A DNA stretch of 64,000 nucleotides from Bradyrhizobium liaoningense (GTDB lineage: Bacteria; Pseudomonadota; Alphaproteobacteria; Rhizobiales; Xanthobacteraceae). Where the stretch lies: positions 24,182 through 88,181 of the forward strand of contig NZ_JAFCJT010000028.1 of NCBI RefSeq assembly GCF_018130785.1, read 5' to 3'. The notes beneath the pieces are model-generated. The model saw only the letters and a program-made list of their open reading frames with translations, was not told where the DNA came from and searched no databases. A program made the position numbers and the translations under genes. Below, piece by piece: positions 1 to 9,965 of this stretch (within the stretch, counting starts at the first letter, position 1; each line of letters opens with the position of its first letter).

Positions 1-1068
1 GCCGTGATGGGCCCAGGCGTCCTCGCGATCGGCTTCCACCGCCGCGAGCGCCGCGCGTTCGGCGACCGGCACGGTCATGGCCATCTCGGCCCAGCCCATA
101 TGCGCGCCGAAGATATGGCTGGTCGCGAGCAGGCCCAGCGCCTTGCCATAGGCGGGATCGATCGCGGTCGCCTGTTCCAGCAGTCCTTGCGCGGCGGCGT
201 TGTCCTCGCGCGTGATGCGCCAGTAATGCGACAGCGCACGCATCACGAGGTCCCAGGCGTCGAGGCTGCCCGGCGGCTTCTGCTGGGCGCGGAAGCTTTC
301 GGCGGTATAGAGCTGCGGCTCGATCGCCGCGACGATCGCCTCGGTGATCTCGTCCTGCACGGCGAAGATGTCGGCAAGCTCGCGGTCGTAGCGCTCGGCC
401 CAGAGATGGCTGCCGGTCGAGACGTCGTTGAGCTGCGCCGAGATGCGCAGGCGCTCGCCGCTCCGCCGCACGCTGCCTTCGAGGACATAACGTACGCCGA
501 GCTCGCGCGCGACTTCGTGGATGTGCACGGCGCGGCCCTTGTAGACGAAGGAGGAGTTGCGGGCGACGACGAAGAACCAGCGCAGCTTCGACAGCGCCGT
601 GATGATGTCCTCGCTGATGCCGTCGGAGAAATAGTCCTGCTCGCGGTCGCCACTCATGTTGGTGAAGGGCAGCACGGCGATCGCGGGACGGTCGGGCAGT
701 GGGAGCGCCGCCTGCGGCGCCTGGGCGACTCGGCCCGGCTCCGGCGCGGCCGCGCCGCGCTGCGTCTGGACGGCGCCGACGAAACGGAAGCCCTTGCGCG
801 CGATGGTGCGGATCAGCGCCTGGTTCGCGCCGCTGTCGCCGATCGCCTTGCGCGCCGCGTTGATCCGGCTGGTCAGGGTGGATTCGGAGACGCTGCGCCC
901 GTGCCAGATCTTGTCGATCAGCTCGTCCTTGCTGACCACCCGGTCCCGGTTCTCCATGAGGTGGACGACGAGGTCGAAAACCTGCGGCTCCACGGCCACG
1001 GGAACCTGCTCGCGGCTCAGCTCGCGCCGGTCGGTGTCGAGAAGGTGGTCCCGGAACATAAACTGCAC
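1..1068 (-). CDS. Winged-helix transcriptional regulator with TolB-like and TPR region (partial, 3' end outside window)
   Basis: Reading the minus strand gives an open frame from a GTG at 1068 to the window edge, so the C terminus is missing. The first ~95 residues are an OmpR/CadC-type winged helix: a conserved start (FRDHLLDTDRREL), then VSKDELIDKIWHGRSVSESTL and a wing ending RTIARKGFRFVGAV. A linker leads to a TolB-N/FlgO-like segment (PAIAVLPFTNMSGD...YFSDGISEDIITALSKL) and then TPR-like helices (LLEQATAIDPAYGKAL). This matches the family of DNA-binding proteins with an adenylate-cyclase-associated TPR region, usually one-component regulators of unknown signal. A GAGGG sits upstream of the GTG; an ATG at 1059 is the alternative start. 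Confidence 0.8.
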   Translation of the reverse strand, partial: MQFMFRDHLLDTDRRELSREQVPVAVEPQVFDLVVHLMENRDRVVSKDELIDKIWHGRSVSESTLTSRINAARKAIGDSGANQALIRTIARKGFRFVGAVQTQRGAAAPEPGRVAQAPQAALPLPDRPAIAVLPFTNMSGDREQDYFSDGISEDIITALSKLRWFFVVARNSSFVYKGRAVHIHEVARELGVRYVLEGSVRRSGERLRISAQLNDVSTGSHLWAERYDRELADIFAVQDEITEAIVAAIEPQLYTAESFRAQQKPPGSLDAWDLVMRALSHYWRITREDNAAAQGLLEQATAIDPAYGKALGLLATSHIFGAHMGWAEMAMTVPVAERAALAAVEADREDAWAHHG

Positions 1069-1556
1069 GTCGAAAACTCAACCCTCGCAATGACATCAGG
1101 CAATGATGAAATCAGAATGGATTTCGACTCGAAGTCTGTAAGTCCACTGAGCGGCCTGCCGGGTTCACCACGATCACGTGATGGCTGCTATGCCGTTTTC
1201 GGGGAGGAATACAACTTGAATGAGAATGTGGCGGGTCTGGTGGACTGTCGCGGGCTGCGCACCTGGCTCGATCTGCTGCGCGCACAATTTATCCGCGTCA
1301 CCCTGAAGTGGCCGCCCTTGCCAGGGCCTCCAAAGGCGCCGGCCCGGCTACATCGCGGCCGCTCATTCGGAGGCTCTTCGTTCGCCGCTGCGTGTCGCAC
1401 GCTTGGCATCTCAGGATGATGGGGTGATAGAGCGATGCGCCGTCGTAATGTCGTCGTACGGCATCGAATGTGTGGCCTGCCATGAATGTCCATTGCCGAA
1501 CACCGTCACCTGCGTAAGCTGCTCTCGACACAAACACCAATCTTAAAGAAACGCCC
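1069..1556. other. Intergenic region, no gene recognised
   Basis: This 488-bp divergent gap separates the winged-helix regulator from the lyase gene and must hold both promoters. Open frames across it are shadows without recognisable products. The part around 1380-1430 resembles the degenerate intergenic repeats seen elsewhere in the window. Confidence 0.5.
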
Positions 1557-2918
1557 ATGCCCGCTTTTCCCGCCTCGACTACCGTGCTCGATTCCATGCT
1601 GTTCCGGGACGCCTTCGGCACGCCCGAGATGCGCGAGGTGTTTTCCGATGTCGCGCTGGTGGCGCGCTATGCCGAGGTCGAGGTGGCGCTGGCAAAGGCG
1701 GAGGCGAGATGCGGCGTGATTCCGCGGGAGGCTGCCGACCAGATCGCGGCGCGGACCAATGTCGCCGCGCTCGATTTCGATCTGCTGCGGCAGGAGACCG
1801 ACATCGTCGGCTATCCGATCCTGCCGCTGGTGCATCAGATGGTGAAGCAATGCGGCGAGGCCGGCCGCTACGTGCATTGGGGCGCGACCACGCAGGACAT
1901 CATGGATACCGCCGTGGTGCTGCAATTGCGCGCCGCGCTCGGGATCGTCGAGCGCGACATCGCGGAATTGCGAAACATCCTCGCGGACCTCTCGAAGCGC
2001 TACCGCGACACGCCGATGGCCGGCCGCACTCATCTCCAGCAGGCGCTGCCGGTGACGTTCGGCTACAAGACCGCGATCTGGCTCGCGATGTTCGACCGCC
2101 ACGCCGAGCGTCTGGCGCAATTGAAGCCGCGCGTGCTGGTCGGCCAGTTCGCCGGCGCCGCCGGCACGCTGGCCTCGCTCGGCGACAGGGGGTTCGAGGT
2201 GCAGGAGGCGCTCTGCGCCGAACTGAAGCTCGGCGTTCCCGCCTCGACCTGGCACGTCGCGCGCGACGGCTTTGCCGAGGCCGTGAACTTCCTCGCGCTC
2301 GTCACTGGCTCGCTCGGCAAGATCGCGCTCGACATCATGATCATGGCCTCGACCGAGTTCGCCGAGGTCTACGAGCCCTTCGTCAAGGGCCGCGGTGCCT
2401 CCTCGACCATGCCGCAGAAACGCAACCCGATCTCCTCGGAGCTGATGCTCGCAGTAAGCAAGGCGGTGCGCCAGCATGCCGGCCTGATGCTGGATGCGAT
2501 GGTGCAGGATTTCGAGCGCGCCACCGGGCCCTGGCATGCCGAATGGATGGCGATCCCGGAAAGCTTCGTGCTGACCGCCGGCGCGCTGCACCAGGCGAAA
2601 TTCGCGCTCGCAGGCCTCATCGTCGATGAAAAGAAGATGAACGATAATCTCGCCATCAGCCGCGGCCTGATCGTGGCCGAAGCGGTCATGATGGGGCTGG
2701 CGCCGCAGATCGGGCGGCAGGAGGCGCATGACGTGGTCTATGATGCCTGCCGGCTCGCCAACGAGAAGGGGCTGACGCTGGCGGACGCGCTCTCGTCCGA
2801 CGCCCGCGTATCGAGCAGAATCGACCGTGCCACCATCGATGCGCTGACTTCACCGAAAAATTACCTCGGCCTTGCTCCCGCCATGGTCGACCGGGTGCTG
2901 AAATCGGCAACGCGTTGA
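1557..2918 (+). CDS. 3-carboxy-cis,cis-muconate cycloisomerase / adenylosuccinate lyase family protein (PcaB-like)
   Basis: This 453-residue protein belongs to the fumarase/aspartase superfamily. The signature loop GASSTMPQKRNPIS is at about residues 281-294, and the two other conserved regions are visible (GATTQDIMDTA near 103, and GRTHLQQALPVTFG). Length and the shortened C-terminal domain fit the PcaB/class-II cycloisomerase group, which acts on 3-carboxymuconate in the protocatechuate branch of the beta-ketoadipate pathway. No other pca genes are adjacent, so the substrate is not secured by context; related lyases act on succinyl adducts. The start ATG has only a weak ribosome-binding site. 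Confidence 0.8.
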   Translation: MPAFPASTTVLDSMLFRDAFGTPEMREVFSDVALVARYAEVEVALAKAEARCGVIPREAADQIAARTNVAALDFDLLRQETDIVGYPILPLVHQMVKQCGEAGRYVHWGATTQDIMDTAVVLQLRAALGIVERDIAELRNILADLSKRYRDTPMAGRTHLQQALPVTFGYKTAIWLAMFDRHAERLAQLKPRVLVGQFAGAAGTLASLGDRGFEVQEALCAELKLGVPASTWHVARDGFAEAVNFLALVTGSLGKIALDIMIMASTEFAEVYEPFVKGRGASSTMPQKRNPISSELMLAVSKAVRQHAGLMLDAMVQDFERATGPWHAEWMAIPESFVLTAGALHQAKFALAGLIVDEKKMNDNLAISRGLIVAEAVMMGLAPQIGRQEAHDVVYDACRLANEKGLTLADALSSDARVSSRIDRATIDALTSPKNYLGLAPAMVDRVLKSATR

Positions 2919-3031
2919 AAACCAAAATGCGTGAAACTGCGTATCTTCTCCGTGTCGCAAGGCGCTCGCGCACTTGCGCCCTGCGATGCTAGACTTAAAT
3001 TGAACGACAGACGTTCGGCAGAGGGCCCCGC

Positions 3032-4288
3032 ATGATTGATTACCGCAATTCCGCCACTCCCATCGATCCCGCAAAACTCGACCGGCTGGCCGAGGTCGCG
3101 GTGAAGGTGGGCCTGGGCTTGCGGCCGGGCCAGGATCTGCTCTTGACGGCGCCTGCGATCGCGTTGCCCCTGGTACGGCGGATCGCCGTGCATGCCTACA
3201 AGGCCGGCGCCGGCATCGTGACGCCGATTCTCTCCGACGAAGAGATGACGCTGGCGCGCTACCGTCACGGTCACGACAGCAGCTTCGATCACGCCGCCAA
3301 CTGGCTCTATGAGGGCATGGCCAAGGCATTCTCCGACAATACCGCGCGGCTCGCCATCGTCGGCGACAATCCGATGCTGCTGTCCGGCGAAGATCCTTCC
3401 AAGGTGGCGCGCGCCAGCAAGGCCAATTCGATAGCCTATCAGCCGGCGCTGGAAAAAATCGTCAATTTCGACACCAACTGGAACATCATCGCCTATCCGA
3501 GCCCGTCATGGGCCAAGCAGGTCTTCCCTGATGATCCCGAGGACGTTGCGATCGGCAAGCTGGCAGACGCGATCTTCGCGGCGTCCCGCGTCGACCGCGA
3601 GGACGCGATAGGTAATTGGGCGAGCCACAACGCGGTGCTGCGCGAGCGCACCAACTGGCTCAACGGCCAGCGTTTTCGCGCGCTGCAATACGCAGGTCCC
3701 GGCATCGACCTCACCATCGGGCTTGCCGACGGACACGAGTGGGAAGGCGGCGCCTCGCTGTCCAAGAACGGCATTAGCTGCAACGCCAACATCCCGACCG
3801 AAGAGGTTTTCACCACGCCGCACTGCCGGCGCGTCTATGGCCATGTCGTGAGCTCGAAGCCGCTGTCCTACCAGGGCACGCTGATCGACAACATCGCGGT
3901 GCGTTTCGAGGACGGCAAGATCGTCGACGCAAAGGCCTCGCGCGGCGCGGAGGTGCTGAACAAGGTGCTCGACACCGACGAAGGCGCGCGGCGTCTCGGC
4001 GAGGTGGCGCTGGTGCCGCATTCCTCGCCGATCTCGCAGAGCGGGCTGTTGTTCTACAACACGCTGTTCGACGAGAACGCGGCCTCGCACATCGCGCTCG
4101 GGCAGTGCTATTCGAAATGCTTCGTCAACGGCGCGCAGCTGACGCCGCAGCAGATCGCCGCGCAAGGCGGCAATCAGAGCCTGATCCATATCGACTGGAT
4201 GATCGGCTCTGCCGAGACCGACATCGACGGCATTCTCGCCGACGGCAGCAAGGTACCGGTGTTCCGCAAGGGCGAGTGGGCGAAGTAG
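3032..4288 (+). CDS. M29-family aminopeptidase (AmpS/AmpT-like)
   Basis: The 418-residue protein has the look of a thermophilic-type M29 metalloaminopeptidase: an N-terminal domain beginning with KLDRLAEVAVKVGLGLRPGQDLLLTAP, and a C-terminal domain containing the metal-site segments around NIPTEEVFTTPH, VPHSSPISQSGLLFYNTLFDENAASHIALG and HIDWMIGS. M29 enzymes remove N-terminal residues from peptides using a cobalt- or zinc-type dinuclear site; there is no signal peptide, so it is cytosolic. It stands alone, 113 bp after the lyase gene. Family assignment is firm; substrate preference cannot be read. Confidence 0.88.
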   Translation: MIDYRNSATPIDPAKLDRLAEVAVKVGLGLRPGQDLLLTAPAIALPLVRRIAVHAYKAGAGIVTPILSDEEMTLARYRHGHDSSFDHAANWLYEGMAKAFSDNTARLAIVGDNPMLLSGEDPSKVARASKANSIAYQPALEKIVNFDTNWNIIAYPSPSWAKQVFPDDPEDVAIGKLADAIFAASRVDREDAIGNWASHNAVLRERTNWLNGQRFRALQYAGPGIDLTIGLADGHEWEGGASLSKNGISCNANIPTEEVFTTPHCRRVYGHVVSSKPLSYQGTLIDNIAVRFEDGKIVDAKASRGAEVLNKVLDTDEGARRLGEVALVPHSSPISQSGLLFYNTLFDENAASHIALGQCYSKCFVNGAQLTPQQIAAQGGNQSLIHIDWMIGSAETDIDGILADGSKVPVFRKGEWAK

Positions 4289-4296
4289 CGCGTCGT

Positions 4297-4440
4297 GTGG
4301 CCATCCTTCGAGGCGCCCGCCGCTGGCGGGCTCCTCAGGACGAGGTCTCGTTTCGCGGCGAAATCTCAGACCCTCATGGTGAGGAGCGCCGTTTACGGCG
4401 CGTCTCGAACCATGCAGGCCGAACGCGCCCTCTCAGAGCC
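4297..4440. repeat. Dispersed palindromic intergenic repeat
   Basis: Two facing halves are visible: CCATCCTTCGAGGCGCCCGC followed by GCGGGCTCCTCAGGACGAG, then CTCATGGTGAGGAGCGCC and GGCGCGTCTCGAACCATGCAGG. This composition and layout match a palindromic repeat family found widely between genes in Bradyrhizobium-type genomes (recalled, not searched). It lies between convergent genes. Confidence 0.6.
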
Positions 4441-4442
4441 CC

Positions 4443-4997
4443 TCACGCCGCTGCGTTGCGCAGCATCGGGTTGTTGTCGATGCTGAAGCGGTTGAACAGC
4501 GTCGTGAACGGGCTGCCGTCGGTGGCCCGCACGATGGCGTCGGAAGCGGCCACCGCTTCGTAAAGCGCGCCGACGGGATCGCCCGCTTCAGGCAGGTCGA
4601 GCGCGCCACGGATTTCCTCTCTCGCCTCGTTGACATCGTCCTGGTCGTCGAGTGCCGCCTCCAGCGCATCGGCCGCGCGTCGCATCTCCTCGAGATCGCC
4701 GCCGGCGGAGCATTTGAGAATGTCGAGCCAGTAGGGGCGGGCGACGACGAGCTGGATGAAGGTCTCGAAACTCTCCGCGATAATTCCTGCGCGGCCCTCG
4801 GATGAGACGTAGAGCACATTCTGCGACGGCAGCAGCACGAACGCGCCGCCGGAGCCGTCACTGCCGATCTGGCGGGGACCTTCGACGCCGTCGATGGTGA
4901 ACCAGGGCTCCTCGTCGGCTGCGAAGGAAACATCCAGGCTGCCGAGCCAGGCGACGACCTCGCCTTGGGCTTTCAGAACCTCCGGGGTGAGGGGCAT
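4443..4997 (-). CDS. Conserved hypothetical protein (acidic, cytosolic)
   Basis: This 184-residue protein begins MPLTPEVLKAQGEVVAWLG and has no signal peptide or membrane segment. The start at 4997 is favoured over an upstream ATG (5039) because a GGAG precedes it closely. The N-terminal half looks like a small alpha/beta domain (EEPWFTIDGVEGPRQIGSDGSGGAFVLLPSQNVLYVSSEGRAGIIAESFETFIQLV) resembling SMI1/KNR4- or immunity-type folds only loosely. The C-terminal half is helical and acidic (AADALEAALDDQDDVNEAREE). Function is not recognised. Confidence 0.65.
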   Translation of the reverse strand: MPLTPEVLKAQGEVVAWLGSLDVSFAADEEPWFTIDGVEGPRQIGSDGSGGAFVLLPSQNVLYVSSEGRAGIIAESFETFIQLVVARPYWLDILKCSAGGDLEEMRRAADALEAALDDQDDVNEAREEIRGALDLPEAGDPVGALYEAVAASDAIVRATDGSPFTTLFNRFSIDNNPMLRNAAA

Positions 4998-5233
4998 CGG
5001 TGTGGGCTCCTTCGGTTGCTTTCGCGCACTTTGTCGCACCCCGAAAAAGTTGGGTTCATGTGCGCGAATTTGCAGGCAAATCGCGACGTTAACCTCTTCG
5101 CATCTGCAACTTGCGGCTGATTGTGGGGGCCTGCGTAAGAAAGAATTAAAAACCGGCTACTAGCGTTCCAACATCTTTCGAAACAATCCGGGCCCAGACC
5201 CGGCCATACATATTATATTCCCTGGGGAAGCAG

Positions 5234-5689
5234 ATGTCGCCGTCATTGATTGAAATCAGTAATTGTAACGTGGATCTCGAGCTGCGGCCGATCGAGCCGT
5301 CCTGGATCATCGAAGGTAATCCGGTGTCGCGCTCGCACATCCTGTCCACCAGCGCCGACGGCACCGCATCGACCATTATCTGGCACTGCACCGAAGGGCG
5401 CTTCAACTGGTACTACGATATCGACGAGACGATCATGATCATGGAAGGATCGATCGTGCTCGAAAGCGACGGCATGCCGCCGAAGCGCTACGGCCCGGGC
5501 GACGTCATTTTCTTCCGCGACGGCGCGCATGCCAAATGGCATGTCGAAGGCCACGTCAAGAAGATCGCGTTCTGCCGCAAGACCAATCCCGTGATGATCG
5601 GCTTCCTGATCCGCGTCGTCAACAAGCTCAAGCGGATGTTCGTCTCCGCCGGCGAGCGCCGTCCCGCCTCGCTGTTGGGGGCTGGCTAG
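5234..5689 (+). CDS. Cupin_3 (DUF861-like) domain protein
   Basis: The 151-residue protein is a single small beta-barrel of the Cupin_3 type: FNWYYDIDETIMIMEGSIVL, then YGPGDVIFFRDGAHAKWHVEGHVKKIAF. The classic HxH pair of metal-binding cupins is replaced by Y-Y-D, so a canonical metal site is not evident. Such proteins include ureidoglycine- and ethanolamine-related cupins as well as many of unknown role. The tail after about residue 120 (LIRVVNKLKRMFVSAGERR) is basic. It is monocistronic and ends at a strong hairpin shared with the convergent amidohydrolase gene. Confidence 0.8.
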   Translation: MSPSLIEISNCNVDLELRPIEPSWIIEGNPVSRSHILSTSADGTASTIIWHCTEGRFNWYYDIDETIMIMEGSIVLESDGMPPKRYGPGDVIFFRDGAHAKWHVEGHVKKIAFCRKTNPVMIGFLIRVVNKLKRMFVSAGERRPASLLGAG

Positions 5690-5730
5690 GGTTTAGACAT
5701 TTTCAAGGACGCTTCCCAGCGGCCACGACG

Positions 5731-5766
5731 GAAGAGGGGCCGGGACCGACATCCCGGCCCCTCTTC
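5731..5766. terminator. Perfect 15-bp hairpin between convergent genes (bidirectional terminator)
   Basis: A perfect inverted repeat, arm GAAGAGGGGCCGGGA at 5731-5745 and its complement at 5752-5766 with a 6-nt loop, sits between the stop codons of the cupin gene and the amidohydrolase gene. Short T and A runs rather than a long U tract flank it, so efficiency as an intrinsic terminator is inferred. Confidence 0.75.
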
Positions 5767-5769
5767 TCG

Positions 5770-6828
5770 TCATGACGGCAGTTCGAGCCGGTAGACATCG
5801 GTCGCCGTCTGGGAGAACAGCGCCGTCTTCTCGGCCTCGCTCAAGGGCGCCGCGATGCGCTTGAAGGCGTTGAAGATCACCTGGTAGCTGCACTGGCCCT
5901 TGTCCGGCGGGAAATTGCTCTCGAACATCGCGCGCTTGGGCCCGAACGCCTCGATGCAGGTCTCGACATAGGGCCGCCAGGCCGCGGCAAGCTCTTCGGA
6001 TGACGGGGGCCTGGGCCGCAGGTGGAAATCGTAGCCGAGCAGGCACATTGCGAGACCGCCGAGCTTCACCGCGACGTTCTCGCACTTCGCGATCTCCTGG
6101 ATCGACGCGCGCCACTGCGGGAACACCTCTTCGCGCCTCCCGGCAAAGCGGCCGACGCCAGCCGGACCGCCGCAATGGTCGAGCACGATCTTGGTGTCGG
6201 GAAAGGCGCGCGCCAGCTCGGTCAGCTCGCCGATCTGCGGGTGAAACAGCCAGGCATCGAAGCTCAGGTTCAGCGGCGCGAGGCAGGCAAAGCCCTTGCG
6301 GAAGGTCGGGTCCTGCAACAATGCCTTGGGCCGATTGGCATACATGCCGGCGACCACAGGGTCCTGGTCCCAGGCCGAGGAATGCCTGATGCCGCGGAAG
6401 CGGCCGTTGCCCGCCGCGATCTCGGCTTCCAGCACCGGCTTGGCGGCATCGCCCAGCAGCAGGTTCACGTGGCTGACGATGCCCGCGCAGATCGCGGCCG
6501 TACCGTAGCCGCCGCTTGCGCTCATGGCGGCGACGCCGTTGGCGAACTCGACTTCGCCGACCGGCCGGAATGCCTCGGGCCCGTGCGCGCGATACATCGA
6601 ACGGCAGTCGACATAGACGGTGGCGATGATGCTGTGCCCGGAGCCGATATCGGCCGCCATCTCCTCGATCAGGTAGCGATGCCCGCGATTCCAGAGATGG
6701 TGGTGGGGATCGACGATCGGACGGCCCGGATCGATGATCTCTTCCTGATATTGCGCGAGCCAGTCCTCGCGCGGCTCGACGAATAGCCCGCTCGTGTTGG
6801 CGGGCAGACCGCTTGCAGCCATCGGCAT
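5770..6828 (-). CDS. Amidohydrolase-2 family metal-dependent hydrolase (COG3618, PDC-lactonase-like)
   Basis: The ~352-residue protein is a TIM-barrel amidohydrolase. It carries VDPHHHLWN near the N terminus (metal-binding HxH), RGIRHSS, KIVLDHCGG in mid-barrel, and MFESNFPPDKGQCSY near the C terminus where the catalytic Asp usually lies but Glu-Ser-Asn is found. COG3618 members hydrolyse lactones such as 2-pyrone-4,6-dicarboxylate or sugar lactones. The start at 6828 is chosen for a GGGAG 6 bases upstream; ATGs at 6822 and 6864 are alternatives. No pathway partner is adjacent. Confidence 0.82.
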   Translation of the reverse strand: MPMAASGLPANTSGLFVEPREDWLAQYQEEIIDPGRPIVDPHHHLWNRGHRYLIEEMAADIGSGHSIIATVYVDCRSMYRAHGPEAFRPVGEVEFANGVAAMSASGGYGTAAICAGIVSHVNLLLGDAAKPVLEAEIAAGNGRFRGIRHSSAWDQDPVVAGMYANRPKALLQDPTFRKGFACLAPLNLSFDAWLFHPQIGELTELARAFPDTKIVLDHCGGPAGVGRFAGRREEVFPQWRASIQEIAKCENVAVKLGGLAMCLLGYDFHLRPRPPSSEELAAAWRPYVETCIEAFGPKRAMFESNFPPDKGQCSYQVIFNAFKRIAAPLSEAEKTALFSQTATDVYRLELPS

Positions 6829-6933
6829 TCGCTCCCTCGGTGTTTTATGGTGGGAGCCTAGCATCTCGTCTTCGCATCCAGCTGCGCGCGCTGCGCAACG
6901 GCGCCCGTCGGCGTGAGCACAGCGGCGCTGCGC

Positions 6934-7456
6934 TCAGCCCTTGCGCCGCCTCGCTCTCACATCGACCACAAGGCGCCAATCTGTTGCCGTGGCAGGCTTG
7001 ACCTCGCCAAGCCAATGGAAGGACTCGGCCGTGATCTCTGTAAAACTCCAGCGCGTCAGATCGCCCGCATCGGTCGTGCCTTCCTGCACGATGTCCTCGC
7101 CGCGCGGCCGGCCGATCTGCTGGCGGAACACGCAGCGCGCCGGATCGAACCAGCAAATCCGCCACACGGAAATGGAGGGGTCGTAGACCCGCAGCGTCGT
7201 GCCGTACCAGTTGCCGGCGATCGGAAAGGCCGGCACGCCGCGCGGGGCGGGGAATAATCCAGACATCCTGGACGGCACGGCCTTCCAGCACCCAGCCGAA
7301 ATGGATTTCGCCGGGCGCAATGTGCCTGGTTCCATCAGGTCCATGAGCGGTGATCTCGGCATCCCAGTCGCCGACGAAGCGGCCGTAAAGCCGGAGCGCC
7401 GCCGCGTGCTCGGGGTTCGGTCCGTCCGCGTGCAAAAGTCTCACAAAGTCGGTCAT
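6934..7456 (-). pseudogene. Frameshifted conserved hypothetical gene (lipocalin-like, DUF1579-type appearance)
   Basis: From an ATG at 7456 (AGGAG upstream) the frame reads MTDFVRLLHADGPNPEHAAA...GRAVQDVWIIP and then loses sense at about 7245. The adjacent frame takes over with PRGVPAFPIAGNWYGTTLRVYDPSI and continues sensibly to a TGA at 6934-6936 (WRLVVDVRARRRKG). The two halves together make one ~170-residue protein typical of small hypothetical beta-barrel proteins. The break lies in a run of C and G (CCCCGCCCCGCGCGG), so either a genuine frameshift or a sequencing error is possible. Confidence 0.7.
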
Positions 7457-7521
7457 GTCGATCTCCTGTCGTGAGGAGATCAGCACGAACGAACGGCAAT
7501 CGACTTGGAGAAAATTGCGCG

Positions 7522-8337
7522 TCACACGCCGTCGAGGATGATGACCGTCGGCGTCGTCGGCAGCGCGTCCCGCGATATCCGGAAGGAGCGCTCGCTGCGC
7601 CGGTCGATCTCGAACTGCCGGCCGATGAGGTGCATGAACTCGTCGAACGGGGTAGCGAAGCGGTGCATCGGCAGCACCACAGAGGCGCGCAGCCGCTTGG
7701 TGATCTCGGAGACGCCGTCGAGCGACATGGTGTAGGTGCCGTCGATCGGCACCATCACGATGTCGAGCCGCCCGATCTGGGCGAAATGGGTTTCGTCGAG
7801 CTTGTGGTGGAGATGGCCGAGATGGCCGATGCAGAGCCCGGCGACCTCGAAGATGAAGATCGAGTTGCCGTCGCGGATCATGTCGATGCCGGAATCGTCA
7901 CCGAAATAGCGGCGGATGTCGGTCGTGACGTTGCGGATGAAGGTATCGCCGATGCGCTCCGACACGATGGCCGGCTTGCCGTCCTCACCCCAGCCATGCA
8001 GCACATGGGGAATGCGCTTGTCGGGAAATAGAGAGTAGTGGGTACTGTGCGCCCGGTTCATCGTGACGACATCGGGCAGACGTCCGACCTGGTAGGCGCC
8101 GCTGTAGTCGGTCGCGATGCGCAGGCCGCCGGGCGTGTCGATGAAATAGGTGGAATGGCCGGCATAGGTGATCTGGACCTCAGCCGCCGCTGCCGCCTGC
8201 CGGAACGCCACTGGTATGGCGCGCGGCGCGGCATTCGCCATCGCCAGGCATTCACTGCGCTGAGGTGGCTGCTGAGCGAGTGCAGGAGAGAGGAATGCGC
8301 CGAACAGCGCCAGAGCCGCTGAAACCAGTCGCCGCAT
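7522..8337 (-). CDS. Exported metallo-beta-lactamase-fold hydrolase
   Basis: The 271-residue protein starts with a clear signal peptide (MRRLVSAALALFGAFLSPALAQ). The mature part has an MBL-type first strand ITYAGHSTYFIDTPGGLRIATDYSG, a histidine segment AHSTHYS in place of the usual HxHxDH, CIGHLGHLHHKL and a late VVLPMHRF, as in the UlaG/RomA-like branch. It is probably a periplasmic hydrolase of unknown substrate. The altered HxHxDH motif means activity should not be assumed. The gene is preceded by its own ~100-bp leader and is followed by the frameshifted gene on the same strand. Confidence 0.8.
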   Translation of the reverse strand: MRRLVSAALALFGAFLSPALAQQPPQRSECLAMANAAPRAIPVAFRQAAAAAEVQITYAGHSTYFIDTPGGLRIATDYSGAYQVGRLPDVVTMNRAHSTHYSLFPDKRIPHVLHGWGEDGKPAIVSERIGDTFIRNVTTDIRRYFGDDSGIDMIRDGNSIFIFEVAGLCIGHLGHLHHKLDETHFAQIGRLDIVMVPIDGTYTMSLDGVSEITKRLRASVVLPMHRFATPFDEFMHLIGRQFEIDRRSERSFRISRDALPTTPTVIILDGV

Positions 8338-8442
8338 GAATCCGTCCCCGATGACTTCAGCAGAAGTCTAGCGTGCAATGCAGTGCGTGGCCAAGGGGCC
8401 GCGATCAACAGCGCGTCAGTGTCGCAGCCTCACTCCCGGCTT

Positions 8443-9965
8443 CTAGTTGCGCTTTGGGCTAAACTTCCAGGTGATGGCAACGAGGCTGGCTGTGATCAGG
8501 CCGCTGATGAGGCCGGCGATCGGCAAGGCGAGCAGCAGTGCGGCGCTGGCGGCCCAGCCGATCGAGGAAAAGGCTTCTGCGAAGGTCGCAAGCCGGGACG
8601 AGGTCTGGCGGCGGCGGAATTGGCTGCGCCGGGCCTGCACGCGGAACCAGAGCTGGATCGCGGTGGCGGAGGCGGCGCTGATGATGATCGCGCCGGCGCT
8701 GACCGCGGCCTGGAACGGCGAGGCGAACGCGAGTGCTGCGACCAGCGGGCAGAAGATGACGGCGATTGCGATCAGCACCACCTCGATCTTGGCGCGGATG
8801 ACGCTGGATGGCGTCAGCGGCGCGGTCGCGACCAGGTCAGGGGCGTCCTCGCCCGAGATCGTCAGCCAGGCGAGTCCGCCGGCGAGCTGTCCCGCGGCCA
8901 TGACCATCACAGGCGTGATCAGCGTCAGCGCCGCCGAGCTGTCGGCAAAGCTGCGCCAGAGCAGCAGCGCCGGCGGCACCAGATAGAGCAGCTGCATCAG
9001 CGTCTGCGAGACCAGCCAGGGATCGCGCCAGAGCAGCGAGAATTCCTTGCGCCGCAGCGCCTGTTGCCGCGATCCGCCGCGGAACGGGCGCTCCTTTGCA
9101 CGCCTGCGGCCCGAGGTGCCGTAAGCCGCGGCATCGATCGCGGTGTCGGCAAAGCGGCCCGAGAAGATCGCCATCACGCTTCCGAGCAGCACGAGCCCGA
9201 GCGCCAGGAGCAGCAGCAACGCCTCGCTATCGCCCATCGTCGCCCGCGCCGGCCACCACCAGATGCTGTCGGCATCGGGCGCGTAGGCGGCGAGGCTGCC
9301 GGAGGTCAGGATGGTGAAGCGCGACAGCGTGCCATAGGACATGATCGCGGCGACCTGGAGCGCGATCACGAAACCTGCGCCGATGATCGCGGCGAGGATC
9401 TGGGCCACGAAGCGCGTGCGGGCCGGGCCGATCAGGCGGAACAGCAGGATGGTGACGGCGATCGCGATCGCCGCGGCCGACAGGCCCATGGCGACGACGA
9501 CGCCGAATGCCGCAAGCCATCGCGCGCCGCCGCCGAACACCAGCACGTCGATGAAGGGCGTCGAGAACAAGAGCGCCATCACCGTGACGGTGAGCGCGAT
9601 CGCGGCGATGCGCACCGAGAAGAGATTGGCCAGCGTCGCGGGCGAGGACATGATGAGGTCGAGGTCAGCGCGGGCGTAGAACACCCGCGTCACCGATTCG
9701 ATCGCCTGCGACAGCATCAGGGTCCAGGCGAGAAAGATCGTCGCCGAGATCACGATCAGCGAGGATTTGTCGAGCGGCAGTTGCAGGTCGGCGAAGCGGC
9801 CGATCACGGCCCAGGCCGGCACGTGCAGCAGTGCCGCGAAGAACAGCAGGCCGATCATTGCGGCGCGCGCCCGCTTGCGCCGGCCGCCGGTCATCATGGC
9901 GAACCATTCGCGCCAGGCGAGCCGAAGCTCGTGGCGCGCAAACCAGGACAGAGCGGTTGCCGAGC

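Noticed and set aside
4..1419. A 471-codon plus-strand frame at the window start.
   Set aside because: It is a shadow of the winged-helix regulator read on the minus strand; its product has no recognisable motif.
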